Shown here in pieces: positions 35,083 through 48,100 of a stretch of DNA of 64,000 nucleotides; the stretch's first letter is position 1, and every line of letters begins with the position of its first letter. This stretch comes from Haliclystus octoradiatus (Eukaryota > Cnidaria > Staurozoa > Stauromedusae > Haliclystidae). The stretch spans positions 13,813,905 to 13,877,904 of the forward strand of contig OU744451.1 of NCBI GenBank assembly GCA_916610825.1, read 5' to 3'. Both the position numbers and the translations under genes were made by a program. A model generated the notes under the pieces. That model was not told the DNA's origin, searched no databases, and saw only the letters and a program-made list of their open reading frames with translations.

Positions 35083-36976
35083 AAGATGTTCAACATGTGA
35101 ACATCATAAAGTTGGAATAAAATGCGTTTTTGGAATAAGATTCAAAGCAGACAACATATGCTGTAAAATTAAAATTTCCAGAGAATAATTCGATACGTAA
35201 ATTGTGTTTTTAATTTAAGGGAGGAGAGAGTGCTATCATAAATGTTGTACTTTCAGTCTAATACATGCTTTGATGTCTTTGATATTTTTACATTTTGTTA
35301 GAAATATAAAGTAAGAAATATTTGAATGGCAAAGTTGGTGACACTATTTAATTCTTCATTTTATACAATTAAGTAGGACGTAGACCAAATCTCAAACCAT
35401 ATTTCGTTAGCCCCGATCGCGATCGTTCTGGCTTTGTATATACAGAATGACATTACAATTTATTACCTTTGTTGATGTAGCAACTTTTAGGCTACGTCTA
35501 CACAGAGAAAAAGTCTTCAAAAGTCCACTTTCAAACAGTTCAGATAGGTGATCACTTTACACTATTGTCATTGGCATTTGTCGGTATCTTATTCAAACAT
35601 TTAAGCTATAATCTGAGCTTTGATACCTGGTGGAGGATTATCATAGAAGGAAGTCAGATGGCGAACGTTATTATATCTGCAGTTTTGGCCAAATCGTAAA
35701 ATCGATTCAAGTTGTCATTTTTCACATGTATGTCCGCCAGAATATGGAATCATCAATGTGACTGTTAATTTTGTGGAACAAAAATAATTGTAATCTCGCT
35801 ATTCATTTACATTATTGGTTTGCTTACAAGTTTATCGCAGCTCAATTGTTTACTAATCAACACTTTATTTCTTTGGATGCATGTGCTTAATTATGAACTG
35901 ATATTCAGATTTAGCAAACTGGGTAATAATTAATTGAGATAGAGATGTTGGCTTCTTTCCTAGATTATGAGCCTACTGTATCAATACGAGATGAATATGA
36001 TCACTGCTCAAATGATCTCACGTACGTTTGTTTTGATTTATTGGATTGTGGAGAACCGTAGAACTGATTCCAGCGGCGATTAGCTACGATTAGTAGTCAA
36101 AGATTAGAAAGAACATCAGTGCTGTCTGTTGATAATTAATTTAACTAGCTAAATATATGATTCAATTTATATTTTATTATTATTCTTTCAAATGTGATTG
36201 AACAACGTACATAACGTATATTTACACTTTCGCCAAGATAGATTGGTTGGTAATTTAATGCAACGGTATCAAATTTAGGAATAGAAACAATTAAAGATTC
36301 CCCTATTATTAAACAAAATAAATGATTAAGGGAGTTGTTGGTGCCGTGGGACTGTTAATTGACTATTTATTTCCTCTTCAAGGGCCGTTGCAGTAGGGGG
36401 GTTTGTCCCCTAATATGGGCGTGGCAATTTGATTACGTCATTTTGACAGGGGTATTCAAAATCCTGTATCCGGGCCTGAGCCACTCCGTAAATTAATCAC
36501 TGAATCCTTCTATGTGAGGCCATTGTGAGATCAAGTGGATTTCCATGGGGGTTGTCTTTCAATGTCTTCAATGATGGCTGATGGCACGGGAGGTGACACG
36601 CACGAAGCATTTTAATTCTTGACATCCCCTTATATCAAAGGCATAGGAGTTCACGAATCACTTCAGTTTTATTCAGGTTTAAAACATTTAATATAAAACA
36701 TCTAGTATAAAACATGTATCTTAATTAGTCTATGCAATAATTAAGCACCTCCACTTTTTGATTTGATATATTTCGTCAAAATGAAACTTTGACAGGCGAA
36801 AAGTACAGGGAGTCTGAAAACAACTTCATGCTCCACTTACATACAGCCTTATTACTACAACAATAAACATTTACAAAAAGAAGGTTTACAAATTTGAGAA
36901 TAAATCTAAATATATAAACTAAATTAATATTGACTTTATTAACTTCTATATATAATTATTATAAGTATTGAAATCA
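35083..36976. other. AT-rich stretch without a recognised gene
   Basis: Just beyond the foldback element is an imperfect palindrome, GATGTTCAACATGTGAACATC (35088-35108). Otherwise nothing coding is seen. The rightmost part is probably the 3' non-coding end of the CR1-like LINE. Confidence 0.45.
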
Positions 36977-37138
36977 CTATTTGTAGACTCTGCAAAAAGG
37001 CGACAGGTCAGTATTATCTAATTTTCTTTTGAAAATTTCTAAAGTTTTTGAATCAACGAGATACTCTGATAATGAATTCCACCACGGAATTGCACGATGA
37101 CAAAACTTGGTGGAGTCAAGGCGTGGTATTGAATGATT
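36977..37138 (-). pseudogene. C-terminal end of CR1-like ORF2
   Basis: The minus strand reads NHSIPRLDSTKFCHRAIPWW followed by NSLSEYLVDSKTLEIFKRKL and ends FCRVYK with TAG at 36977-36979. This is the usual last module of CR1/L2-type ORF2. It continues the frame that breaks off at about 39053 on the far side of the inserted LINE (...YTLRGHQFKL). Confidence 0.75.
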
Positions 37139-39041
37139 TGTTTATTTCTGCATAACAGCATATAAATGTGAATTATATACAGAATAACATAACATAAATT
37201 TACAAATGATTAAATAGTTTTACATAATTAAGAATTTAGATAGATTTTCATTGGAGAGATATATTTTGAATTTATAAACATTGGGTGCCTGACGTGTTTC
37301 CAGGCTTAACGAGTTATATACATTTATGCATCTTACAAAAAAAGGTTTGACGATGGCGATTTGAATGCGCCATTGGCACAACAAGTCGACCATGTGGAGT
37401 GACAGTAATAAGGTTACTGGAGTCAATATCCACAAAACTATTAATAACTTTATAACAAAATAATAGGTCAGCAATCAATCTTCTACTTTCAAGTGTTTCG
37501 ATATTCAAATTAACGATGCGTTCTTTATAAATTAAATCGTACTGATACAGCGGTGTTTTTGAAAATCGTCGTTGCATAGATTCTAGCAATATGATATCTT
37601 TTATCAAAATTGGTGACCAGACCTCACTGGCATATTGAAGGATGGGAGGCACATACGTCATAAATAGTTTGATTTTAAATGAACAATCTCTGCTATAAAA
37701 TACACGATTAATCATTCTACTACGAATAGCTGCTTTTTTACAATTGTTGTTATATGTGTAGAAAGTTTTAACGTTGATGTCATTAAAACACCTAGATCTC
37801 TGATTTTATCAACAGATTCTAAATCTACTTCTCCAAGATGATAATTTTGCTTAGGATTATTTTTTCCCAAATGTAATACTTCGCATTTATGGCATGCCAT
37901 TGTTAGCTGGAGTGGCCCACTGAAAGATGTTGTCTAAATCAGCTTGCAAGGCAATATGATCAGCATTTGAGTCACACGTAAAGAACAGCTTACAATCGTC
38001 TGCATATAATCTGATACTGCTGTGTTTTATTATATCAACAATGTCATTAATATATATCAAAAATAATACTGGCCCTAGTACAGAGCCTTGGGGTACACCT
38101 GACTTTACGTCAGACCAGTTTGAATGGTTTCCATTGACAACGGTTCTTTGACGCCTGTTAGTGAGGAATGCTTCTATCCAGTCATATAATTTACCTTTAA
38201 TGCCATGAGATTTTATTTTTTGCAGCAGTTTAGAATGTGAAACAGTGTCAAATGCTTTTGCACAATCTAAATAAATAACATCAACAGAATGCTGACGATC
38301 GACAAGAGTAGACCATACATTAATTGTTTCTACTAATTGCGTCAGACAATCGCTTTTTTATTTAAACGTTCCATTAGTCGACAAACATTTGATGTAAGGC
38401 TAATTGGTCTGTATAGAGTGAAATTTGTGCTTGGACTAGGTGTTTTAGAAATCGGCATGATATCAGCTGATAGCCAATCCATCGGTAACTGTGACGTCTC
38501 AAATGAAACATTAAAAAGTACATATAGTGGATAGCACAAATATTCTATATATCGCTTGATGAATACAGCTGGGATTAAGTCTGTTCCAGATGATAGCTTG
38601 GGCTGTAGTTTGACGACATTATATTTTATCTTGGCCAGGCTGAAATCAACAAACTCTAGGCTGGTTTTAACAACTTGAAGTGGTAATATTAAGGGTGTAG
38701 TGTTGTCTTCTGTAAAAACAGAGACAAATCGATTGTTTAATAAATGGGCAATGTCACTGTCGGTTTCAGCAATAATTGATCCTGGGCCATGAAGTGGTGG
38801 TATACGTTGACGGTTACTGAATCGAGACTTGACAAATGACCAGAAAGACTTAGAAGAGGAGAATTTAGAAGTAAAACTGTTCTCTTTAGATCTCATATTA
38901 TTTCGAATTAGTTTACGAAGTAAACCTTGCGATTGCCTCCATATTGCTTTAGATTTAACATCATCAGTACTTTTATAAAGACGGTACAGTCTTCTGGTTT
39001 CTTTATTTTGAGCCTTGATTTTGGGTGACCATGAATGTATT
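37139..39041 (-). mobile_element. 5'-truncated CR1-like LINE nested in another LINE
   Basis: It encodes the linker before RT (LYRLYKSTDDVKSKAIWRQS), then RT pieces FRLYRPISL-like, VDVIYLDCAKAFDTVSHSKL, SGVPQGSVLGPVLFLIYIND and LYADDCKLFF, and the C-terminus (LFMTYVPPILQYASEVWSP, CINVYNSLSLETRQAP). Flanks carry an 11-bp target duplication with one mismatch, TTGAATGATTT at about 37128-37138 and TTGAATGTTTT at 39042-39052. At least three frame changes are visible. It is a younger insertion than its host LINE but also dead. Confidence 0.85.
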
Positions 39042-39052
39042 TTGAATGTTTT

Positions 39053-41790
39053 AACTTAAATTGGTGACCACGTAAAGTGTATTTTGAAATGTCATAAAGT
39101 TTCCATACTCAGATCTACTAAATCATGGCTAATTTTGAATAACATAATTAAATCGGCTTTAACCCGTCTAGATTCTAATGTTTCTAGCTGAAGGATGTGT
39201 AGGCGATGAGCGTAACTCTCGTATCTTATATGATTTAATCGACAAACTCTTCTGGTGTATCTACGCTGGATGTTTTCTACTAAATTAATGTCTTTTGACA
39301 TCCATGGATTCCATGTCGGAGATGCTTATTCCAATAATGGACAAACATAAACTTTATAAGCACGAATAAGTATACTAATTGTGTTGGAATGAAAACATTT
39401 AAAAATGAGATAAGAACGTGAATAAGCTTTTGCGGTTATCATAGAGCAGTGTGACGATGGTTTGAAGTCGGGTGTTATTATAATACCTAAGTCTCGTACA
39501 TTCGAAACACTCTTAATCACATTGTTCGCAATACTGTAATCAGATGCAGCTATCTTTAGATTACCAGTAGACAATGTGCAACATTTTTCATAAGCAATGC
39601 GCAACTGCCAAGTATCAGCCCAACTGTGAAGATTTTGAAGAGTGTTATTTAAACTATCACAATTTCCGTTTCGAGAGCAGTAAAACTTACTGTCATCGGC
39701 AAATAGTTGCACCTTGGTTGGATTTTCAAGGCAGCTAGTAATGTCATTAATAAATAAGATGAATAGAAGTGGGTCAAGAACAGATCCTTGGGGAACACCA
39801 CTGATAACGGTTTTTGGAGATGATATGTGATTCCCAACCGACACGCTTCGGGTTCGATCTCCCAAAAAGGCTGATATCCAATTTAAAAGTTCGAATTTGA
39901 TACCGTAAGCTTCCAACTTGGACAATAACTTCGGGTGTGACACTGTGTCAAAGGCTTTGCTACTAAACTCTATATACACGCTGTCTATTCTAATCTCTCG
40001 TCGGATGCCATTGTCCAATTACGTAAAGTTTCAATTAGCTGAGTACACGTAGATCTCCTCGACATGAAGCCATGTTGTGAGGCGGTTATCAAGTTATTTT
40101 GGAGTAAATATGATAAAATTTCAGTCTTTATTATTGATTCCATTATCTTACACGAGACGCAGGTCAAGGATATCGGGCGGAAATTTTTTAACAGACAAGA
40201 GATTTCCCTTTCTTGAAAATAGGAACTACAATAGCGCTTTTCCATACTTTTGGTAAATATCCTGATGACAGTGATGATTCAAACAGCAACGAAAGAGGGT
40301 AAGCAAGTTCCTCAGCAAGTGACTTCATAAAGAGAGCTGAGTATATATCAGGTGTTCTAGACGTCTTATTAGGTAACTTAGATAAATGATTTCGAACATT
40401 ACTAACCGAAAAAGGAACAAAACTTAGCATGGTATCTTCACCTACTTGGCAATTAAAATCAGGTTGAATACCATCATCTTCAGTGAAAACGCTTGTAAAA
40501 TATTCATTAATAACACCAGCCTTTTGTTGATCATCAGTGCAAATGGTTTCATCATCAGTTAGAATTGGTGGTACAGACGGGCGAGAGTGCATCTTGTTAT
40601 TGACAAATGAATAAAAATTGGAGAGAGAGGCATCATCTACAACTGCATTTGCTTTAGATATTAAGGACTTTTTTACTGCTATGTTGTATTCTCGTGACAA
40701 TTTCTTGAAGATAGCTTTATGTGATTCTGAGGCTTTGCTATTCCTATAAGCAATCCTTTTTTTTAGCGCTAGAGATCGAATTTCTTTGGATTGATTACAT
40801 TTCCGTTTTCCTTTGAGGTATTTAGGAACATGAATGGTGATGAGTTCGTCCAGAATTTCACAAATTTTACACCAAAAAAGTTCAACGTTATTTTGGCAGT
40901 CTTGATTGAGGGAAAGCCAATCAATTGTATTTAGATGATTTGAAATAGCTGAATAGTCAGCTTTTCGAAAGTTAAAATTATCTGGAATCACATTGTTTCC
41001 AACATCCGGAGCATACATATGAAATTCGATTGCATTGTGGTTCTCATGCACTGGTGAAGGGCTCACAAACTTCAATATCTGATACTCTATCTGGAGCTGA
41101 TGTAAGAACAAGGTCTAAGATGCTATTTTGACGTGTTGCCACAGGCACAACTTGTTGTAAATTATTCCTAGTTACAGCGTCGAGAAAAGAACAATGAAGT
41201 GAGTTACCAAATGAATAAGGATTATCCCAATTTATAGACGGGAAAGTAAAATCACCAATTAAAAATCAAGGAAATTGAAAGTCTGCAAAAAAGTCAATAA
41301 AGGAACATAATTTATTGGTATCAGCTACACATGATGATGCCAATGGTGGATGGTAAACACAGGCCATTCGATATCTTGCTTCCGATGATAAATGAATGTC
41401 AATCATTAAACTTTCCATATTGTCAAATGTAGAAGGGAGATCTATAATACTAAAGCGTAATCCAATTTTGACAAATACGGCAACACCTCCGCCAACAGAA
41501 TTAAAAACTCTATCTTTTCGAACAAGTGAGTATCAAGTATTAGCGGTTAATAACGAGTCAGGAACTTTGGATGATAGCCATGTCTCCGATGCAAAAATGA
41601 GATGATAGGTATTAGTGGTCAATATAGCCTCTAGATGGCCAAGTTTGTTTAATAATGATCTAGAATTAAAATAATAACTCTTTAATGTGATATTTGAGTT
41701 GCAATGATTTGACGATAGGTCAGAGGAACTTATAAATGATTGGGGTTGTCTTGTAATTTCAGCGTCTGATAATGTTATTTCTGGTTCCTG
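39053..41790 (-). pseudogene. CR1-like ORF2: endonuclease and reverse transcriptase
   Basis: The endonuclease part (about 41120-41790) has LIFASETWLSSKVPDSLL, VGGGVAVFVK, LIGDFTFPSINW and a late HNAIEF motif. RT (about 39326-40245) shows FRPISLTCVSCKIME, SQHGFMSRRSTCTQLIE, KAFDTVSHPKLLSKL, SGVPQGSVLDPLLF and LFADDSKFY. Between them lies a linker with LKKRIAYRNSKASESH. The protein would nick target DNA and reverse-transcribe element RNA. Stops occur in the endonuclease (for example after FADFQFP) and frameshifts occur near 40190 and 39090. Confidence 0.85.
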
Positions 41791-41798
41791 CCTGATTG

Positions 41799-42958
41799 TT
41801 AAAACATCCGGGGAACAACAGGTTGTTGAACAGGATGAGGTATTTGGTTGAGAATTTGTGGACGGTTGGTAAGTAGACTCATTAATCTGTTCAGTTGAAG
41901 CTCCATTCTTGTCAATCGATCTTCGTGGGGGGACGGAGGGGGTCTCACATGGCCCAAAAAAGGCTGCAACGGCAATACTGCTCCATTCATGACATGATCA
42001 TTTCTAGGTAAATTGTTACCATTTAGTAACGGAGGAGAGTATAAGGGTGCTTGATAACCATTATTGTTAGTAGCAATTGGTCCAAGAGATGGTGCAGTGA
42101 CAGTGACTGGTGATCGTGTATTTCGGCTTTGAACCCTTGTAGTCCCCTTTAGATGGGGAAAATGACAACGGGGGTCGAAGCATTCACGGTTGTTGTAAGA
42201 TGTTTGACACACCTGTAAATGATATCGGTTGCAATTGTCTGGTCGACGATGGCATCCACCAGGGAAGTTTAGATGCCTCAGATGAAGATAGCATAACTTG
42301 GGGTGTAGATTATTACATTGTCCCCCTTTGCGACCAGAAAAACCGAATTTGCAAATACCAGAAAGTAAGTCACGGCATATGGGTTGTGGTATAATAGGAG
42401 AAGTATTTATTTCACACAATGCATTTGAAACAATGAGGTGATTATTAATCGAATGCTCTGAATCACTGTCATTGATTTCATTTGAAACAATCGGTTCATT
42501 TGAAACGCAATCCATTTCCGAGCTGGCGTCAGTAGATGACAGTTGATCGTCTAATAGATCCGGAATAGCAGCATTTGAATGAGCGGCGGAAAAACCATAG
42601 GCGTATCAAAAACAACAAATGATAATGTGTGTGTTTTATCTAATTCTTGGTCAAGTATTTCTGTTTCGATGATCTTTTCTTCGGTAACTTTATTATCACG
42701 ATTTATAATTCCAAATAAATGAATACATAAATCAATCAGGTCTCCCTTCTTTGATATTTTATGTAGTTTTGATTTTGCCTTGTCTAAATGTTGGTATTCT
42801 TTTTCCATAACATCAATACATCTTTTAACTGCTATACTTAACTCAGATTCTTGTTGTAAAAAAGATTTAGTGACATCAACCAAAGAATCTTGAACCAAAT
42901 CAAGGTTTGAAGGAATAACATTTGATTGTAATGAACAATTTAAAATGGCAGTATCCAT
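41799..42958 (-). pseudogene. LINE ORF1 with three CCCH zinc fingers (one frameshift)
   Basis: The frame starts at ATG 42956-42958 (MDTAILNCSL), shifts once near 42590 in an A-rich run, and then continues to the stop at 41799, about 385 codons in all. The N-terminal part is helical and acidic (SIAVKRCIDVMEKEYQHLDK). After the shift come three fingers with spacing C-x7-C-x11-C-x3-H, C-x12-C-x6-C-x3-H and C-x8-C-x4-C-x3-H, then a Pro/Asn-rich tail and a short helix (DRLTRMELQLNRLMSLL). ORF1 proteins bind element RNA. CCCH fingers are a less common solution than CCHC knuckles or RRMs, though I recall them in some invertebrate CR1-type elements. Confidence 0.75.
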
Positions 42959-43129
42959 GTTACAGTTTATACATCGTCGAATCGATAAAATAATAGAAAA
43001 TGTGTTTAAAATATATATGAATTTAAAAATTTACAATAAAAGAAGGAGACGGAAAACGACACGTTCGGTCGTCTCCATGGTCAAGTGCAAACAAAATATT
43101 CTATTTAATAACTTGATTCTATTTAATAA

Positions 43130-43429
43130 CCCCCGGGGGGTAACTTCCATACTTTTGGTACACAGGGACGTTCAAATATTAAGGAGTACCTTTTCAAAAT
43201 CCAGAACAAATTTTAAGGGTATGCTTTGTCATGAAAACATTTTGAGGTATCCTTTTTGACACTTTGTAATCTTTTCGTTTTGCAAAACAAATTTTGTCTA
43301 TGAAATGATTATTTGTTTCATTGTTTTTGGTTGCATCTGCCATTCATTATATCTGTGGTATCTTTTTCATGGTCATTCTGCTAAAGTTCAACCCCTTCGG
43401 AGCGCAATGAAAGTTACCCTCCTCCGGGA
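43130..43429. mobile_element. 300-bp MITE-like inverted-repeat element
   Basis: The left end CCCCCGGGGGGTAACTTCCAT is mirrored at the right by ATGAAAGTTACCCTCCTCCGGG with a few mismatches. The interior has no coding capacity. To its left the words ATTCTATTTAATAAC are directly repeated (about 43098-43130). Confidence 0.6.
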
Positions 43430-43894
43430 ATAAACCTGAATCTGCATGTAAGGTATTAAGCTTATGAGCATTTCGCAAACTGTCTGACATGAGAAATATG
43501 ACATTCCTGAATGATCAGATATGTATCACATATGTTTGTTTTTTAATGAAATTTAATAACAATTTGAAAGAATTGATAAGACATTAATAATTAAATTAAT
43601 ACATACATAACTGTTAGAAATAAAGTCAAAGACTAGACGTTGTCCCGTTACTCTGGGTTTCGTTCCGTTATAGTTTCTTTAAGTAAAATTTTGTTTTGTG
43701 CCTGCACTTTGATATTAATTCTGATCTTTTGCTTAATAAATTGTTTGTAAGATGCTATAAAATATTTTTCTTCTATACAAAATTGGTATTTTTTGTGCAT
43801 GTTGCTATATGCTGATGTGGTTATACGTTGACATTGTATACGACATCACGCATTTATTTTCAAGAGGGCAATTATTTTGTGAGCTGCAATTGCA
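43430..43894. other. AT-rich non-coding stretch
   Basis: Nothing coding is recognised. It separates the MITE-like element from the Penelope-like relic. Confidence 0.45.
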
Positions 43895-44560
43895 CTATTC
43901 CGTTTGTAGTTGTCTCGTATCAGGATAGAGGATGTTGTTGTTGTGATCTCGTACGATAGTTTCCAATTCCATGTTGGCCATACAGCTATAGCTGAATTTA
44001 ATTTTTGTTTCTATTGAATGACTTGTGGAATCTGTATTGCTTTCTTCGGGAAGTGTACATATAGGACAGATAAAACGTTTTGGCAATGTTGGTGGTGCCG
44101 TTTTTACTAAAAGGTCGATTGAACGAAATGGTTTTTTGCTTCCCATTTCTCCTGTTTTGTGTTGGGTTATTTCGGCGTTGGTTGTAAATGGAATGAGTAT
44201 CATATCCACTTAATTTGAGAGGCAGAGGCAAGTTTCGATTTTCAAAAATGTTTTTATTTGATGATAGGACAGGACTGATGTCCTCTGATCGATAGAAGCC
44301 TGTACCTGTTTGATAAATATTATGCGGCCGTTTGCGGTTGGATTCGACGTTAATATAAAGAGGCTCGTCGTTTGGGTTTTCTGTATAGGGTTTGTATGTG
44401 CCTTTTTTGAGATTGAGCGTGATTTCTAAAAAATGTATCGATCTCCTCTGTGGATTTGGTTCGAGAAAAGGAGGAGGGTAAAAATCGGTAGAGGTAGTCC
44501 AGCACGACAAAGAAGGACACGAGCGTATCACACACTGAGGTCAGCATGATGACTTGGAGG
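43895..44560 (-). pseudogene. Second Penelope-like element relic
   Basis: Two overlapping minus-strand frames contain Penelope-type sequence downstream of the YRDD box: IHFLEITLNLKKGTYKPYTE, NDEPLYINVESN, ISFNRPFSKNGTTNIAKTF and IKFSYSCMANMELETIVRDH. These correspond in order to segments of the element at 3423-5099 (FLDITFDLNNGTFQPYRK, VTWFNPPFNKSVKSNIGRTF, VSYSCTSNMKTIITNHNK) but are quite diverged, so it is another family. It stops before the cysteine cluster and the GIY-YIG nuclease. Confidence 0.8.
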
Positions 44561-45117
44561 TTGAAGTGAATCAAAAACAAGGGTGCAAAATTTAAGAGTA
44601 ATTAATTGGAAAACTATCTCAACAGTCATTGAATAATTTATACAGTATATATTTCATAAATGTGATATGGATGATATTAATAAGGCTGGATATTGCATCA
44701 TTTTGACCCTCAAAAATCTAAAATCATATGTGATTTTCCAGAATTGTCTATAGAGACTAGATCATTATCTCACGACTTGCATTAATATAGAGCCCTCTTA
44801 CTCGATCCATATTGCATAAATTTAAATATCAAGCATGTATTGTCTGGCTTCCTCCTCCTATATAATGACAATGATAACAGATGTGTAATAATATTGATGT
44901 TATACAATATAAATAACATAACACAACAGATAAACACAATATTTATGATTTTTTGAGTTGCAGTGTCTTTGAATGATACACCGAAACTTGGAAGCTTCTT
45001 TTTCCTACCATTCGTTGCCATTAAAAATTAATTTGGCATTATACCATGAAGATGGCTTTCAGATGTGCAATATAACAAATATCAATTCTAATATGAGATA
45101 AATTATGTAAAAATTGT
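44561..45117. other. Region 3' of the SLC6 gene
   Basis: This probably includes the 3' untranslated region of the transporter on the minus strand. A 79-codon frame at 44782-45021 (MATNGRKKKLPSFGV...) has a hydrophobic stretch but no family signal and no exon support. Confidence 0.4.
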
Positions 45118-48100
45118 TTAAACATTGCTAGCGTCAGTCTTTAAGATAAGGCTGTTTTGTATTTCAACACGGCGCTGGGCATCTCTGTCAGGTTGGATGG
45201 CATACAAAAATTTCTCTTTTAAGTTTCCTGGTCCTTGCCAGATTTTATAAATGGCTACACCAGGAATAAAGAGCATTGAAGAAAGAGCTATCATCCAACC
45301 AATTGCTTCTGCCCAACCGGGATACCTAAGAGGTAATAGCATATAATTTAGTTTTTCATTTCTTTTTGTTTATTTATTATTCCTACTATAAATACGATTC
45401 TATGGTAGCATTTCATTTACGGTTAACTGCATAATGATAATTGATAGCTATCACCCCGTAACCTTAAGCACAATGTGCGAACACTCTGCCACTGTGCTAC
45501 CCTGGCACACGCGATATCGATCATATACAAAACTGTATATTACCATTCTTTGACAGTCAAAAATATGAAAATCATTCGTGGTTTCTTTATTTACCTACAG
45601 ATTTTGGGATTAAAATATGCTTCAGATAGGATTTGTTGAATAATTGATCAAAACAATTTAGCAATATCTGGAATGTTAAACAAAGGTTATAAAATCAATC
45701 CATATCAAAATTTATTTTTTATTGCCTTTATTTTTTATTTTGTATTAATATCTAATCTTTCATTTTCCATTTAAAAACTAAATCGTATTATCTAATTTTG
45801 AAGATAATCGTTATAGTGAAAGCAATCTAGACTTAAAAACTAATTACTTGGTACGTTTATAAATAAAGTAATAGACCTAAAACTATTTCTATATTCTATT
45901 TTTATATTTCAATACCATTTTATGTTTCTTTACTTTCCTTGTCGTTATATAAAACCACTAAACATATATGCATTATCATTTAGCTTAAAAGTTTTGATCT
46001 GGAATGATTCGCAATGGAAAATATGGAAAGTATGAGTTTTTAAAATGGAGGACAGAAAAAATATTTAAAAATTGTAATCGTAATCCGAAAACAATTTCAT
46101 CCGTATCGTATCATGTCATATTTTCAATTCGAAATTAATATAATTAGCCAATCAAATTGTAATTGCACACATAAAATATTTAGAGCATAAAATTTGGAAC
46201 TAGACCCTATCCGAATCGATTGTTAGAAAATCCAATCCGATAGGGAATGAAAGGGACTGACACAGATGCGTTTTGCCAGAGATTGAACTTGGTCACTTCC
46301 TTGATGGATGATTACACGTAAAGAGACACGCATTTCCTATGCAGGACAAGTCTAGCATATCTTGATTATATCCTAGTGGTCATAATCGTAATTTCTCCAA
46401 ATTTGTATATAGATGACAGGCGGGGGCACCGCACAGCGATTTTATAAGAAGCACGTGATTTTTATCGTCGTCATCGATCTGAAACTCTATATTGACTTTC
46501 AGCTACAGGACATAGTATTGGAGTCTGGATTACACAATTGTCAATTTTATATGTGTGTTTTTAGTTCTTATTCATAATTCAGCTTAACAATGAATTTAGT
46601 GTAAACAATACCTGTAATCCCCATAACTCATCCCTGTCCATTGAGCAACACTAAACAGTAAAACGACTAAGATGATAGTTGGTGAGAAATACTTCCAGCA
46701 CAACCGCCACCAGCGACTAGGTCGATGGCCCAACATGCTGGCAATGTCCTCTTCAAAACGATCTGCACCATAGCCATAGGCGACAGCTAACACTTCAAAC
46801 AATGCCAGGAAAAGAAGGGACACTCCACCAGATTGCAAGTCAAACATATTTAATATGTACATACCACCCTGAAAAAGTCAAATATCATTTGGTAATTATC
46901 ATTTCGGTTATTAAATCATGACAGGTGCTAGTAGAGTTTAGTAGAGTACACAGTCACAGCATGATGATACAGCGGGCATAACGTAATAGGAGTAATATAG
47001 ATGTTATATTGGAGCAAATTTCCTGCACTGATATTTTCTTAGTGCTTCAGGAAACCTAGCAACAACTTTTGTTTAAATCAATTACCCTGCGCTGTACAGT
47101 TCTTCTCCCGACTCTTTTCATAGGCCACTTGAGCATTTACTTCAATCAATTAGCCAATACAGGACGTTTTTGTGCCCAGATAACCCGATACATTTGGTAA
47201 CAACATATACCGTACATTTCAGAATTGCGATGTTCCAAGTAATATGTCAAGTGTACTAACCTGAGAGACGAGAGGCAATCCGAGTAGGAAACAAATAAAA
47301 CAGACAACCCCAATGAAAATCATCTTATGTTTGCGTAATATCTTTGGGTATTCATCACTCAGACCAGTGATTACAGCTTCTAGCATGGCAAATTGTGTAT
47401 CTAGACCCAACGTGAGGACCATGAAGAAAAAGAGAACAGCCCACACTGGCGCAATTGGCATTTTAGCAATACCCTCTGGATACACAACAAACACTAGACC
47501 TGGACCTAAAGTTAAGAGAAGGAAAAGGCACACATATATATACATGTATACACATGATAAACTTATACAAATAATATACAGTAGTACGTAAGTAAAGGGC
47601 ATATAATCAACATTACAACCAATTAATCACTAAAATTAGCCGGAAATTGCAGTATTGCTATATATCGATCTGTAATAAGCGTTCCAACTTAAGTTTAAGT
47701 AAATAGAACAAGGTTTTTGGGAGGAGGGAATAATCTGCTAAACGTTTTGATGACTAGCTCGTATCATATGCAACTATATAAGTAATAGATACTATTGCAG
47801 TAATATTAAGGAAAGTGAAGAAGGCAATTTATAATTATTATGTTGCTATAGTACCTTCTGTTGCCACATCTTTAACTTCTTTGCCTAATTTCTCAGCCAT
47901 GTAACCCAGCACACAGAATGTTGCTGCGCCAGCAAAAACACTTGTGAAACAGTTGATAAGAGACACTACAACTGCATCCCTGCATAAATAAAAATAAGCA
48001 AAACTAAATAGCCTCAATCAATTATTAAAGTATCGAAAAGCACCTGACTGGGGTTGATTGGACATATTTTTGATCGAGTGCCAATCTCAATTATCTAGGT

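Larger units (their letters stand above)
36977..42958 (-). mobile_element. CR1-like LINE, interrupted by a second LINE copy
   Basis: From 42958 downward there is ORF1 with three CCCH fingers, then an ORF2 with AP endonuclease, reverse transcriptase and a C-terminal module. The last 55 or so codons lie at 36977-37138, beyond the LINE inserted at 37139-39041. Frames are broken by several stops and shifts. The right boundary is near 42960-43080, where a 5' leader may be present. Net of the insertion about 4.1 kb is preserved, close to full length for CR1-type elements. Confidence 0.85.

Noticed and set aside
44782..45021. 79-codon frame downstream of the SLC6 stop
   Set aside because: It lies in probable 3' untranslated sequence; the hydrophobic stretch reflects AT-rich composition.
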